Shown here: positions 8,710-18,083 of the stretch, piece by piece
Layout: the number at the start of each line of letters is the position of its first letter
How positions within the stretch are numbered: position 1 is the first letter of the stretch
From: a filamentous cyanobacterium ESFC-1
GTDB lineage: Bacteria > Cyanobacteriota > Cyanobacteriia > Cyanobacteriales > Spirulinaceae
Direction of reading: 5' to 3'
DNA: 64,000 nt
Assembly (NCBI GenBank): GCA_000380225.1
Contig: KB904821.1
Location: 3,269,631 to 3,333,630 of the forward strand
Notes under the pieces: generated by a model
What the model was told of the DNA's origin: nothing
Seen by the model: the letters and a program-made list of their open reading frames with translations, nothing else
Database searches by the model: none
Position numbers and translations under genes: made by a program

Positions 8710-9222
8710 TTGGTGGTGATAATGAGCGATTTTTTGTTTTAATTCGGATTCGCGAATATCGGGAAAAATACGCTCAACTGCTATAAATCCTTCATCACAG
8801 CGAGGGGGACAATTCCGTAGATAAAGAGCCATTCTTTCAATAACTTCATCCGGGACAATACGAGAGCGCTGTTGATTCCATTGTTGGGATTTTTTGACCC
8901 CGGCTTTAAGCCACCAAGCTAACCAGGAAACTGTCTCGAAGTTGAGTTTTTTAAGGATATCTTGCCGCCATTCTTTTTGGGCGTTGGTGGCATCATAAAT
9001 AACAGGATAACCGGACGCGATCGCGCTTTCAATTCGCTGAATCACCAGGGCTTCAACTTGTCCCCATTCTCCTTGGATAATTTCGTCCCCAAACAATTCG
9101 GCGCGAATGGCATCGGTCGAAACGATCGCAGCAGGGGGATCGAGTTGGGCGATCTTACGAGCTAAGGTAGATTTACCACTCGCCGGAATACCAATTAAGA
9201 AATGACATAATATTTTTTCCAT
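8695..9222 (-). CDS. P-loop ATPase/kinase of the AAA_33 (predicted kinase) type
   Basis: 175-aa predicted nucleotide-binding protein. The Walker A loop GIPASGKST is at about residues 11-19, followed by STDAIRAELFGDE and a Walker B-like VIYDATNA. This order is typical of the small kinase family related to polynucleotide kinase and zeta toxin. There is no antitoxin-like partner on the same strand, so a toxin role is not supported. The substrate is unknown. It converges on the hydrolase gene with a 15-base overlap. Confidence 0.8.
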   Translation of the reverse strand: MEKILCHFLIGIPASGKSTLARKIAQLDPPAAIVSTDAIRAELFGDEIIQGEWGQVEALVIQRIESAIASGYPVIYDATNAQKEWRQDILKKLNFETVSWLAWWLKAGVKKSQQWNQQRSRIVPDEVIERMALYLRNCPPRCDEGFIAVERIFPDIRESELKQKIAHYHHQLRKA

Positions 9223-9653
9223 TTTTGCTGTAACAAAAAATACAAAATCAGTAATTTTCGTGGGTTGTCTAGGGTTTTACAGTTAGACAAAAAATTTAGC
9301 AATTAACAGAAGAAATAAAGATTTCTGTTAATGTTTCCATTATTTTATAATATTTATAAATCGGATGTAAACACTCTAATCTCGTTCCTTGGGGGAACCA
9401 AGGAACGCACCAAACGAGGCTCCGCCTTGATTTTACAATAGATATACTATTAAGAAAAATCTAGAGGCGAGTTTACTTCTCAAATGAAGATACTATATAT
9501 TTACGGAGTTATCGAGTCTCGCCAAAATTTGGAAGTTTAAGCTACAAAAAAACTAAAGTATTTTAAACTTTTCGTGAAGCAAAAGGGCAAGCGGGAAATT
9601 TCAATGTGGCCATGGCATAATCACGAATAGAGAAATTAGGTCAACGCATTGCC
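9223..9653. other. A/T-rich spacer with one hairpin
   Basis: CGTTCCTTGG (9383-9392) and CCAAGGAACG (9398-9407) form a perfect 10-bp stem around GGGAA. A degenerate relative is at 56579-56603. No T run follows, so it looks like a dispersed repeat and not a terminator. No gene is recognised in the remainder. Confidence 0.6.
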
Positions 9654-11504
9654 ATGGGGAAGTTACTCGGAGGACAATACCAGTTTATTCAAGTCCTGGG
9701 TTCTAGTGACTTTGGTTGCACTTATTTGGCTGCGGATGTTCGGGTTTCAGGACATCCGAAATGTGTGGTGAAGCGGCATCCCTTAGAAAAAACCAATCCG
9801 CGATCGCTTCAGATTATGCTAAATTTGTTGTACCAAAAGGCAAAAATCTTAGAAGAATTGACGCAACACGATCGGATTCCGGCGATTTTGAATTATTTTA
9901 ACGATCGCGATGCTTTCTATTTAGTCCAAGAATTTGTCCCCGGCCATCCCCTGAGTACCGAAATGCAACCGGGTTATTGTTTACCGGAACGCCAAGGGCT
10001 TCATTTCTTAGAAGAAATGCTAAAAATTCTGGATTTTGCTCACAAACGCGGCGCAATTCATCGCAGTATTAAACCCTCGAATATTATTCGCCGTCATGGG
10101 GATGGTAAGTTGCTTTTAGTAGACTTTGCGTTAATCCAAGAATTCCCGACCTCTGACTCGGAAAATCAGACGATTGCAGATAAAAATTTAATTTATATTC
10201 CCCTCGAACAACAAACCGGACAAGTCCAAAGTAATAGCGATTTGTATGGGTTGGGAATGACCGTGATTCAAGCTTTGACTGGATTATCCCCCGCCGATTT
10301 AGCGGTTCGCAAGCGGGCGGTCGAAGCCAAGTATGATAGTTGTGAGGTGTTCTGGCCGCGATCGCTACGGGTGCAACCCCAACTGCGGCAGATTCTCAAC
10401 AAAATGGTACACCCGGATTACAGCCAACGTTATGGGAGTGCTGCCGCCGTTTTAGCGGATTTAGGAGCTTTGCGTCACGGTCAACCCTTAAGTAAGTCTA
10501 AAGCGAAAATCACACCGCCTCAGCTTGCTTCTAAGGGGCGTTCGGGTAACAAATGGATGGCAGTGGGTATGAGTTTGGTGAGTTTACTGGCGATCGCGGT
10601 GGTTGCGAAAGTCCCTCAAGCCTTAATAGTACGTCACTGGCAAGACCGCGCTCAAACCGCCGTACAAACTGGAGACGATGAAACCGCGATCGCGACCTAC
10701 ACGCAAATTTTACAACAACAGCCCGACCGCGCCACCGCTTACTTTGACCGGGGGATGGCATATCTGCGTTTGGAAAAGTGGCAAGGGGCTTTAGCCGATT
10801 TTAGCGACGCGATCGCCCTCAATCCTGATTATGCCCAAGCTTATTATCAACGGGGTAATGTTCGCTTTAATTTAGGGGATTCTCAAGGCGCACAAAGGGA
10901 TTATAGCGAGGCGATCGCCCGCAGTCCCGATTTTGTCAAAGCTTATATTAATCGCGGCAGCACTTATGGGGCTTTAGGACGAGAAAAAGAGGCGATTGCC
11001 GATTATACCGCCGCCCTTGAGCTAGATTCGACCTTAGCCGCCGCTTATCTCAATCGTTGTTTATCTTACTCTAATATTGGCCAGCAAGACAACGCGATCG
11101 CCGACTGTACTGCCGCCATTAATCTCCGTCCCAACGACCCCTACAGTTACCAAAATCGCGGTTTAGCTTATTATCGTCAACAAAACTGGCAAAGCGCGAT
11201 CGCCAACTTCAACATTGCCATTCAACTCGACTCCGCAGATGCAGAATCTTACTACAATCGCGGCTTAACCCGCGCTCAAATTGGCGATTGGTCGGGGGCA
11301 GTTGAAGATTACAGCAACACCATTCAACGCAGCCCCAACCACCTATTTGCCTACTACGATCTCGGCTTGGCTTATGCAGAATTGGGCGATCGCACCGCAG
11401 CCCGCAAAAACTTCCAAACCGCCGCCGAGATTTGCTTAGATGCAGGGAAATTAGATTGTTATCGCGATGCTTTGTATCAAATCGAGCAACTCGATTTAGA
11501 TTGA
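9654..11504 (+). CDS. Ser/Thr kinase-like protein with TPR repeats (probable pseudokinase)
   Basis: 616-aa protein: kinase-like domain (about 1-275), one transmembrane helix (about 298-318, AVGMSLVSLLAIAVVAKV) and about eight tetratricopeptide repeats (about 330-610, e.g. ATAYFDRGMAYLRLEKW). The ATP-binding Lys40 (CVVKR) is present, but several key sites are altered. The Gly loop reads GSSDFG, the C-helix position expected to be Glu appears to be Lys62, the HRD motif is HRS (Ser138) in HRSIKPSN, and DFG is DFA (157-159). Phosphotransfer may therefore be lost, leaving a membrane-anchored scaffold with a TPR domain on the other side. The stop is five bases from the convergent glycosyltransferase gene. 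Confidence 0.87.
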   Translation: MGKLLGGQYQFIQVLGSSDFGCTYLAADVRVSGHPKCVVKRHPLEKTNPRSLQIMLNLLYQKAKILEELTQHDRIPAILNYFNDRDAFYLVQEFVPGHPLSTEMQPGYCLPERQGLHFLEEMLKILDFAHKRGAIHRSIKPSNIIRRHGDGKLLLVDFALIQEFPTSDSENQTIADKNLIYIPLEQQTGQVQSNSDLYGLGMTVIQALTGLSPADLAVRKRAVEAKYDSCEVFWPRSLRVQPQLRQILNKMVHPDYSQRYGSAAAVLADLGALRHGQPLSKSKAKITPPQLASKGRSGNKWMAVGMSLVSLLAIAVVAKVPQALIVRHWQDRAQTAVQTGDDETAIATYTQILQQQPDRATAYFDRGMAYLRLEKWQGALADFSDAIALNPDYAQAYYQRGNVRFNLGDSQGAQRDYSEAIARSPDFVKAYINRGSTYGALGREKEAIADYTAALELDSTLAAAYLNRCLSYSNIGQQDNAIADCTAAINLRPNDPYSYQNRGLAYYRQQNWQSAIANFNIAIQLDSADAESYYNRGLTRAQIGDWSGAVEDYSNTIQRSPNHLFAYYDLGLAYAELGDRTAARKNFQTAAEICLDAGKLDCYRDALYQIEQLDLD

Positions 11505-11509
11505 TCCTA

Positions 11510-12709
11510 CTAAGACACCTCCGTATGGGTTTTAATTGCCTCTAGAACCCGTTGGGCGCTGAGACGACAATCAAAAGACTCAACGGCGCGATCGCGAGCG
11601 GCCCGGCTCATTTTTTGGCGTAGTTCGACATCTTGAGCCAAATTATAAAGCCCTTCCGCGAGGGATTTGGCATCTTTTTGGGGAACCAGATAACCATTAA
11701 TGCCATCGCTGACAATATTCGGTGTACCGCCAATAATCGTACAAACCGCAGGTAAACCGCAGGACATGGCTTCTAACGCAGCCACAGGAGAAGCTTCTCC
11801 TTTGTTGATACTCGGCAACACAAAAACATCGCTGGCTTGTAACGTCTCGATCACCTTGCTTTCTCCTTGTGCGCCGATTAGATGCACGCAGTCGGATAAT
11901 TCCAGCTTCTCAATTTGTTGCTGAATTTCGGCTTCACTGTCCCCCGAACCAATCAGGGTATAATGCACATCGATGTCGCGATCGCGCAACTGCTTCACCG
12001 CTTCAATGGCGTAGCAATGCCCCTTCGCAGGGTTCAAACGGGCCACCGTCACCAAACGGATTTTGCCGGGGATAAGTTCTCGTTGGGAAGGCGGCACAAA
12101 ACGCTTGGTATCCACTCCTAACCACACGCTGTAAACCTTATCTGGCGCTAAACCCACTTCATCCAGGACTTGCTGACGAGTCGGTTCTGCCGCGGCCGCG
12201 ACAAAAGCCGCTTTGTTCATTTTCGAGGTGTGGTCGCTGCCGTAAACTTCTAAATCTCCGCCCAAGCGTAAGCTATAAGTTACACCGCACAGTAAAAAGT
12301 TCATGGCTCCAATATGAGCCGCATTTGCACAGGAATGAATGAAAATATGCTCGATTTCCTGGCTTTGGCAGTAATACGCCATATCCGCCGCACAGAGAAT
12401 CAAGAACAAGCAGCGTAGTTTGTCTTTGAGGGAGCTTTCTTTTAAACCCGCAATATATTGCCAGCAACGCCAAATGCCCCCAGGAGAGCGCAGAACCGTC
12501 ACTAAAACGGCGATGGGGTTGGGTGGGTAGACGTAATGAGTTTTCGTCGCTTCTTCAATCAGAAAGTCGTGACATCGCGCTTGAGCCGCCGCTCTTTGGG
12601 TGGAAAAAAACTGTACTTCTGTTCCCAATTCCCGCATCGCTTGACCCACACGCCACATGGCAACATGGGTTTGACCGGGAAAATCGGGAATCATCAATCC
12701 CATTTTCAT
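11510..12709 (-). CDS. Glycosyltransferase, family 4 (GT-B fold)
   Basis: About 399-aa retaining glycosyltransferase. The C-terminal donor domain is clear: LVTVARLNPAKGH, LIGSGDSEAEI and the EX7E motif EASPVAALE, followed by MSCGLPAV. The N-terminal half contains the acceptor domain (MIPDFPGQTHVAMWRVG). Such enzymes build exopolysaccharide or surface glycans; the sugar is not predictable. The ATG at 12709 has a GGAAG ribosome-binding site about seven bases upstream, so it is preferred over an ATG at 12724 that would contain that site; an ATG at 12703 is also possible. No other glycan genes are adjacent. Confidence 0.9.
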   Translation of the reverse strand: MKMGLMIPDFPGQTHVAMWRVGQAMRELGTEVQFFSTQRAAAQARCHDFLIEEATKTHYVYPPNPIAVLVTVLRSPGGIWRCWQYIAGLKESSLKDKLRCLFLILCAADMAYYCQSQEIEHIFIHSCANAAHIGAMNFLLCGVTYSLRLGGDLEVYGSDHTSKMNKAAFVAAAAEPTRQQVLDEVGLAPDKVYSVWLGVDTKRFVPPSQRELIPGKIRLVTVARLNPAKGHCYAIEAVKQLRDRDIDVHYTLIGSGDSEAEIQQQIEKLELSDCVHLIGAQGESKVIETLQASDVFVLPSINKGEASPVAALEAMSCGLPAVCTIIGGTPNIVSDGINGYLVPQKDAKSLAEGLYNLAQDVELRQKMSRAARDRAVESFDCRLSAQRVLEAIKTHTEVS

Positions 12710-12973
12710 TGAACGCACTTCCATATAATTTTCAAGCTTAAGGTTTGGTCATGGCGCGATCGCATTTTTTTTGTAAAGAAATGTTGCAAAATTGGTTTAA
12801 CTTTGTTACATTTATTTACATAAGGGCAAACAAGCCCGCTTAAACCGCCGTCCTGCTCTCCGGACAAGGCGATTCTACAATAAACGTTTTTAAATCTCTC
12901 TATAAATTACCTTCTCCCAATACAGCAAGCTCTCTATAGCCAGGGGTCTACAAAGACTACTGGTTCTTTTTTT

Positions 12974-13333
12974 TTAATACACCGTTTCGTCTTCTTTGCG
13001 CCAAGCGGGATCGACAATACACACAAAAACTAAGGGACTGTCTCCACAGTTACGAATAAACTGTTTGGCATTGGGGGGAATATACACCGCATCCCCAGGA
13101 TTGACGATTTGGCTGGCATTATCGATGTGCATTTCTCCTTGGCCGCTGAGGATGTAGTACACCTCAGAAGTGGTCAGGGAATGAGGAGTAGAAATTTGAC
13201 CCACCGGAACGACAGCGTGAGCGAGGCTATAGCGTAAGTCTAGGGGTTGTTTGTCGGGATGTAACAATTCCCGTAATAGGGTTCCATCCCCCGCGACAAA
13301 TTCTTCACAGTCTTGTAAGTTACGGATCAACAT
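12974..13333 (-). CDS. Single-domain cupin protein
   Basis: 119-aa protein with one cupin barrel: motif 1 around HSLTTSEVYYILSGQGEMHID and motif 2 in VNPGDAVYIPPNAKQFIRN. The metal-ligand set looks incomplete, with one clear His in motif 1 and none obvious in motif 2. Function is unknown. The next gene downstream of its promoter, at 13361-13660, is on the same strand, 27 bases upstream, so the two may be cotranscribed. Confidence 0.82.
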   Translation of the reverse strand: MLIRNLQDCEEFVAGDGTLLRELLHPDKQPLDLRYSLAHAVVPVGQISTPHSLTTSEVYYILSGQGEMHIDNASQIVNPGDAVYIPPNAKQFIRNCGDSPLVFVCIVDPAWRKEDETVY

Positions 13334-13360
13334 AACGTGAAAACGTCTCCCACCAAAAAT

Positions 13361-13660
13361 TTAAGAATAGGGCGATCGCGCTCTAAAATCGTTACAATCA
13401 ATGGCTTTCTCGGTACTGGCTAAACTGGGTTGTACTGTACACTTCAGCCGATAGTCGTTGGTGAAAAACTGACAACCACTACAGGGGATTTGGTGCATTT
13501 TTTGACCTCGGGCCACCGTGTCGCGGATACTACTGGTAATTGTCCACAGGGTCGCGATCGCCAGTCCCCATGCTAAAACAAAACACACCGGAACCAAAAT
13601 CGGTTGTAGGAAGGTCAAAACAACGTGCAACAGTTGTAATAACAGTTGTAAGAAAAGCAT
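13361..13660 (-). CDS. Small membrane protein with a four-cysteine tail, unknown
   Basis: 99-aa protein with a long hydrophobic N-terminal segment (about residues 1-40, LLQLLHVVLTFLQPILVPVC and following) and a soluble tail containing CSGC, a third Cys in RLKCTV and a fourth in AIDCNDF. The Cys spacing could bind metal or form disulphides; this is inference. No family is recognised. It lies upstream of the cupin gene on the same strand. Confidence 0.65.
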   Translation of the reverse strand: MLFLQLLLQLLHVVLTFLQPILVPVCFVLAWGLAIATLWTITSSIRDTVARGQKMHQIPCSGCQFFTNDYRLKCTVQPSLASTEKAIDCNDFRARSPYS

Positions 13661-13908
13661 CTCTCAGTTTTACTCGCTTAATATAAGTCAGTATTTTAAA
13701 TTTTAAAGTCAATCAAGTCTACAATTACCCTATCGATTGAAAGAGATTGTAAAAATTGGGTGGTTAGACCCATCAGACATAATGGCTGAATTGCTACAAC
13801 AGTTCTGGTTGAGAAACTCAAAAGTAGCTAGGAAGCGATGATCCCATACTCAGTCAGATGTCTTCGGGAATTTTTCAGTCAACTCAAAACAACTTTTGCT
13901 AGAAAACT

Positions 13909-14175
13909 ATGCCTTGGTTTGTCAAAATTGAACGCGGTATCATTGAAAAAGCTATCTTCGACCGTTATGTGGGCGATCATCTGGCTTATGTTCGGGATTT
14001 AGTCGCCAAAGGTCACCAAGCAAAATCAGGCTATTGGGCTGAATATGGCGGTGGGATGTTATTGTTTGAAGCGGCTTCTATGGCAGAAGCAAAGGCAATT
14101 GTCGAAGCCGATCCACTCATTGCGAATCATTGTGTTGAATATGAGCTACATGAATGGAAAATTGTAGTTGAATAG
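13909..14175 (+). CDS. YciI-like (YCII-domain) protein
   Basis: 88-aa ferredoxin-fold protein. MPWFVKIERG begins the first strand; HLAYVRDLVAKGHQAKSGYW and the pattern of acidic helix then EADPLIANHCVEYELHEW fit the YCII family, small dimeric proteins of mostly unknown enzymatic role. Length is complete. The start ATG follows directly after a purine-poor leader, so expression strength cannot be judged. Confidence 0.82.
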   Translation: MPWFVKIERGIIEKAIFDRYVGDHLAYVRDLVAKGHQAKSGYWAEYGGGMLLFEAASMAEAKAIVEADPLIANHCVEYELHEWKIVVE

Positions 14176-14262
14176 GGTTATTGGTTATTGCCGATTGACA
14201 TCGCTATAGGCGGTCGGGGGCGTTAAATTCGGTTTTTGTAAAGGGGTTCAGAAAGAAAAGCT

Positions 14263-14367
14263 ATGGGGATCGCTGTTCAAAAAGTGGCTTATGCACAACA
14301 GGGAGACGGCATTCGTTCCTCAAAAAGCGGGTCTTTGTTTCACCGGGGAGGGATTCGTAAAAAATGA
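14263..14367 (+). CDS. Possible 34-aa leader peptide before the DUF924 gene
   Basis: A short frame (MGIAVQKVAYAQQG...) whose TGA overlaps the ATG of the DUF924 gene (ATGA, 14364-14367), an arrangement seen in translational coupling. It has no clear ribosome-binding site and no homology I recognise, so it may be fortuitous. Confidence 0.2.
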   Translation: MGIAVQKVAYAQQGDGIRSSKSGSLFHRGGIRKK

Positions 14368-14936
14368 TAGTTGAGAAAGTTTTAAATTTCTGGTTTGGTC
14401 ATCCTCAAAAAGAATATTACGGTCAATCGCGAAAGGAATGGTTTATTAAAAACGAAGCTTTCGATCGCGTTGTTAAAGCACAACTCTTTGAACTTTATCA
14501 ACAAGCCGCGAATCATCAATTAGAAAGTTGGCAAAATACCCCTGAAGGTGGTTTGGCTTTATTGATTTTACTCGATCAAGTTCCCCGCAATCTGTTTCGA
14601 GGTCAACCCCAAGCTTTTGCTACGGATGAGAAAGCCAGGGCGATCGCGCACTTTGCCTTACAACAAGGATACGATCGGCAATTATTACCCGTACAGCGTT
14701 GGTTTATTTACCTTCCTTTAGAACATAGTGAAGATTTAGAAGATCAAAATAAGTCGGTTGATTTATTTCAGCAGTTACCCGACGATCCCGAAAATCAAAA
14801 AACGCTTGATTATGCGATTAAACATCGGGACGTTATTGCTCGTTTTGGTCGTTTTCCCCATCGTAATAAGATTTTAGGGCGAGAGAGTACCCCCGCAGAA
14901 AAAGAGTTTCTACAACAACCGGGGTCTTCTTTTTAA
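14364..14936 (+). CDS. DUF924 family protein
   Basis: 190-aa all-helical protein with landmarks of DUF924: VLNFWFG at the N-terminus, KEWFIKNEAFD, LALLILLDQVPRNLFRG, and FIYLPLEHSEDLEDQ. The family is TPR-like in fold and has no established biochemical function. Length matches. A GGGGAGGGA-type purine stretch about 15 bases upstream could serve as a ribosome-binding site. Confidence 0.88.
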   Translation: MIVEKVLNFWFGHPQKEYYGQSRKEWFIKNEAFDRVVKAQLFELYQQAANHQLESWQNTPEGGLALLILLDQVPRNLFRGQPQAFATDEKARAIAHFALQQGYDRQLLPVQRWFIYLPLEHSEDLEDQNKSVDLFQQLPDDPENQKTLDYAIKHRDVIARFGRFPHRNKILGRESTPAEKEFLQQPGSSF

Positions 14937-15160
14937 AATAATTAATTTTTGATTTCACTCGTTTTAAATACTTTTAATAGAAACTTTAACCCCTGGCGTT
15001 CATAAGGTTTCTTTCCCGGTTGTCTCTGTTTTAGGCAGTCTGGCTATAGATTTAAGTGTGGGGTATCTTCACTTGAATATACTATTATTTTCTGAAACAA
15101 AAATATGGCGGAAATCGTCTTGAGTGAATGAAGGAAAATAATAACGAACTGTACTACGCT

Positions 15161-15562
15161 ATGAAAATTACTCTGACTTCAGGAAAAAGCGCGATCGCGT
15201 TGGCTGTTTTGTTGGGGGGGATGGCGATCGCGAATCCCAGTCGAGAAGCTTATATCGATTATGCCGCAGTCCAACTCAACGAAGAAGTCAAGGAAGGCAT
15301 TTGTCAAGGCAAAGAGTTGCCAGATTTGGGCAGATTACAAGGGTTAGCCACCACCTTGAGTCAGGGAGCAAAAGAATTGTGTAAAACCGCGATCGCCTCC
15401 AGCGATACCTTCGGATTTCAACCCGTCCGTCATTATCTCGAAGCCACCACAACCCAACAAAATTTTTTGATCTTCAGCATTTATTACACTCAGTTTCCTG
15501 GGGGTAAAATGGCGACAGTTGCAGGATTTAAGAACTTTAAGACGCTCCCTCTCACAAAATAG
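15161..15562 (+). CDS. DUF4359 family exported protein
   Basis: About 133 aa. The N-terminus has a hydrophobic signal-like segment (IALAVLLGGMAIANPS) followed by the domain start REAYIDYAA; two conserved Cys (GICQGK, ELCKTA) could form a disulphide outside the cytoplasm. The C-terminal part (NFLIFSIYYTQFP..ATVAGF) fits DUF4359, a cyanobacterial family of unknown function. An in-frame ATG at 15128 would add 11 polar residues; 15161 gives a more typical signal peptide. Confidence 0.78.
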   Translation: MKITLTSGKSAIALAVLLGGMAIANPSREAYIDYAAVQLNEEVKEGICQGKELPDLGRLQGLATTLSQGAKELCKTAIASSDTFGFQPVRHYLEATTTQQNFLIFSIYYTQFPGGKMATVAGFKNFKTLPLTK

Positions 15563-15920
15563 TTTATTTTTACTCAAAAAATCTAAAATCACTTAAATTT
15601 TGCCATTTTTACCGAAAAAGATCGTTTTTTATCAAAGGATAAGTTAAGTAATTGTTATCAATAATAAAAATAATTAATATTTAATTGACCTTGTTATTGC
15701 TTAATATTATTTTTATATTAGGAGGAAGAAAGCCTGTTTCTTGATCTCCAAAGCTGCACTTTCTCATTGCCATATTTTTCTTAAAATCCCCATTTAGTTG
15801 TTGAAACAACGATTCGCTCAATCCTATTACAACTCAAAAACGGCCTGAATTTTCATCCTAGTCTTGCCATAAATTGATTTCAAAAGGGATAATTTTGCAA
15901 TTAATAGAAAACTTTACATC
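15563..15920. other. A/T-rich spacer, nothing recognised
   Basis: Long A/T runs (about 15600-15720) with no gene, tRNA or clear hairpin terminator. It separates the DUF4359 gene from the small membrane protein at 15921. Confidence 0.5.
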
Positions 15921-16145
15921 ATGAAAAAACTGCGTCATCCTAGCCTAGATGAAGGTTGGTCGATTCAAATTTATAGTAGCGATCGCCGTTTACTGTTATT
16001 CTTAACCCCGGCTCACGTTTGGCTATTTGTTGCGGGAATGTCATTGGGGGCATTAACCGCGTTTGTGTTACTCAGTAATACCGCATCCATTCAATGTTCC
16101 AATGTGGTTCCGAATACAAAAACACCCCCCATAATGATAGATTAG
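15921..16145 (+). CDS. Small single-helix membrane protein, unknown
   Basis: 74-aa protein with a polar N-terminus (MKKLRHPSLDEGWSIQIYS), one transmembrane segment (about residues 31-53, PAHVWLFVAGMSLGALTAFV) and a short tail with one Cys. No family is recognised. Its only support is open length, sensible topology and the ATG, so it may be lineage-specific. Confidence 0.5.
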   Translation: MKKLRHPSLDEGWSIQIYSSDRRLLLFLTPAHVWLFVAGMSLGALTAFVLLSNTASIQCSNVVPNTKTPPIMID

Positions 16146-16314
16146 TAACCTTGGCAATTTATGACCCAAACCCCAGAAAATTACGCAAAAACTATCTACA
16201 GATAGAATAATTCTGGTGGTTTGCCGCTTATGCTGTAACTGTCCCCTGCTGGCTCAGTCATAGCGATTGTGCTGGTGGGTACAATCCCAAAACGCGATCG
16301 CGGCAAAACCCGAT

Positions 16315-17655
16315 ATGATGCGATATTTCCAACTAAACCACCGTAGCAAGCGGTTCTGGGTTGCCTTGATCCTAGGGGCGATCGCTTGTGCGTCTGTTAT
16401 CCTTTCCCCGGTGAGTCTCGCCCAAGATGGCGAAATCCCACCCAGTCCCGAAGCTTCCCCCACCACAGAAAGTACGCGGGAAGGATTGTATTTTGCCGAC
16501 GTATTAGTGCGGGGTCGGCCCCTATTTCAAATTGGCAGTTTAGCAGAAATCAGCGCTCGCGATCGCGCCGAAATCATCAACCGCCGCCTCAACAGCTTAG
16601 TTGCCCAAAGCGACACCCCCGAAACCGTCACCGTCTCCCCAGAAAACCCCGACCAAATCGCCACTCTGCGGGTTAACAATCGGGTGATTATGACCGTCAC
16701 CCAACAAGACGCAGAAGACTTCGGAACCGATGTCGAAACCCTGGCCAATCGCTGGGCTGAACAAATCGGCAACGCCCTCGACAAACCCCCCTTTGCCGTA
16801 GATGTCAGCCAGCGACTTTACGGCACCATTGAGCAACTTCTCCGGGATACCATTACCAACCTGCCCTCCCTCATCGGCGCAATCATTGTGATTTTAATAA
16901 GCTGGATTGTTGCCCGCATTGTCCGCTTTATCGCCTTTCGGTGGGCGCAACAAACCGAAGGAGACTCCGGTACAGAACTCCTCGTCGGACGGCTGAGTTA
17001 TGGCGGTGTGTGGGTTTTGGGGATAATTATCGCCTTGGGGGTGTTAGGACTCGATTTTGCCACTCTCTTGGGGGCATTAGGACTCACCAGCGTTGCCATT
17101 GGTTTCAGTCTCAAAGACGTTCTCAGTAACTACATTTCTGGGGTGATTCTCTTAGCCGCCCGTCCCTTTCGCATCAACGATCAAGTAGTTATCGACGACT
17201 ACGAAGGAACCGTAACCCAAGTCCAACTGCGAACCACCACCATTACCACCTATGATGGCCGCGTGGTTTATATTCCCAACCAAGAAGTATTCCAATCCAG
17301 CATTACCAACAACACCGCCTCTCCCCGTCGTCGTAGTTCCGTGATGGTGGGAATTGACTACGGTGAAAACATAGAACAAACCAAAGCCGCTATTTTCCGC
17401 GTTCTCCATGAGTTGTTTGAAGTGGAAGCCGAACCGAAACCGGATATCTTGGTCAGAGAATTAGCCGCCAGTACGGTGAATCTCGAAGTCCGCTTTTGGG
17501 TTGATTCTCGACGGGCAGGCTATCTCACCACTACCTCCAGAGTTACTCAGGCGATTAAAGAAGCCTTAGAAGGGGAAAATATTGATATGCCTACAGATAT
17601 TTATACTTTGGTATTTCGTAATGCTTTAGCGACGGAAAAACCTTCTTTAGAGTAA
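16315..17655 (+). CDS. MscS-family mechanosensitive ion channel
   Basis: About 446-aa channel that would release solutes on hypo-osmotic shock. A signal-like hydrophobic N-terminus (VALILGAIACASVILSPVSLA) leads to a periplasmic region (about 40-170), then transmembrane helices (LIGAIIVILISWIVARI; VLGIIIALGVLGL) and the pore helix with Gly/Ala packing (LGALGLTSVAIGFSLKDVLSNYISG). The cytoplasmic MscS beta domain follows (RPFRINDQVVID, then TYDGRVVYIPNQEVF). The ATG at 16315 (or 16318) is preferred to a TTG at 16267, which would precede the signal. Confidence 0.93.
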   Translation: MMRYFQLNHRSKRFWVALILGAIACASVILSPVSLAQDGEIPPSPEASPTTESTREGLYFADVLVRGRPLFQIGSLAEISARDRAEIINRRLNSLVAQSDTPETVTVSPENPDQIATLRVNNRVIMTVTQQDAEDFGTDVETLANRWAEQIGNALDKPPFAVDVSQRLYGTIEQLLRDTITNLPSLIGAIIVILISWIVARIVRFIAFRWAQQTEGDSGTELLVGRLSYGGVWVLGIIIALGVLGLDFATLLGALGLTSVAIGFSLKDVLSNYISGVILLAARPFRINDQVVIDDYEGTVTQVQLRTTTITTYDGRVVYIPNQEVFQSSITNNTASPRRRSSVMVGIDYGENIEQTKAAIFRVLHELFEVEAEPKPDILVRELAASTVNLEVRFWVDSRRAGYLTTTSRVTQAIKEALEGENIDMPTDIYTLVFRNALATEKPSLE

Positions 17656-17710
17656 GTTATGGTCATTTCAATTAAGTTCCAAACAGTGACAATTGATGAT
17701 GTCTGGCTTT

Positions 17711-17750
17711 TGCCCTCACCCCAAACCCCTCTCCCACGGGCGAAGGGCTT
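17711..17750. repeat. Dispersed CCCTCACCCC hairpin repeat
   Basis: One copy of the CCCTCACCCC..CTCTCCCACGGGCGAAGGGCTT module, 30 bases before the MITE-like copy B. Confidence 0.85.
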
Positions 17751-17779
17751 ACCATTGGTTCTTATTTGTAACGACTATA

Positions 17780-17916
17780 TATAGCAGTAGCAAGCAAAAC
17801 AATTAGGACGTTTTGACGCGCAAGGATCGCCCTCACCCCAACCCCTCTCCCACGGGCGAAGGGCTTATTTTCTAAGAATGGATAATGTTATCCTGACCGA
17901 TTTGGCGGTTGCTATA
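17780..17916. repeat. MITE-like element, copy B
   Basis: It begins TATAGCAGTAGC and ends GGTTGCTATA, with ATTAGGAC/ATCCTGAC as the degraded inner part of the inverted repeats and the CCCTCACCCC hairpin module in the centre. Directly after the right end, TATAGCAGTAGCA resembles the start of another copy, suggesting a nested or tandem event. The spacer then continues with a G-rich repeat up to about 17993. Confidence 0.78.
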
Positions 17917-18083
17917 GCAGTAGCACTTCATCAGCGATTAAGGGGCAGTGGGCGTGTAGGGGCGCTCTTTTCCCCGCCCAAGGGGGAGTGGGGATGAATG
18001 CCCCTCAAACTCCCCAAAAGTTAAAAAAGGCTCAACGCTGGAATAGACTGGGGTTCGGTTCTTCAAAAAAAGATGACTTAAAA

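Noticed and set aside
8695-9222. Zeta-toxin interpretation of the P-loop kinase
   Set aside because: Walker motifs fit, but no antitoxin gene is paired with it, and the broader predicted-kinase family is commoner in cyanobacteria.
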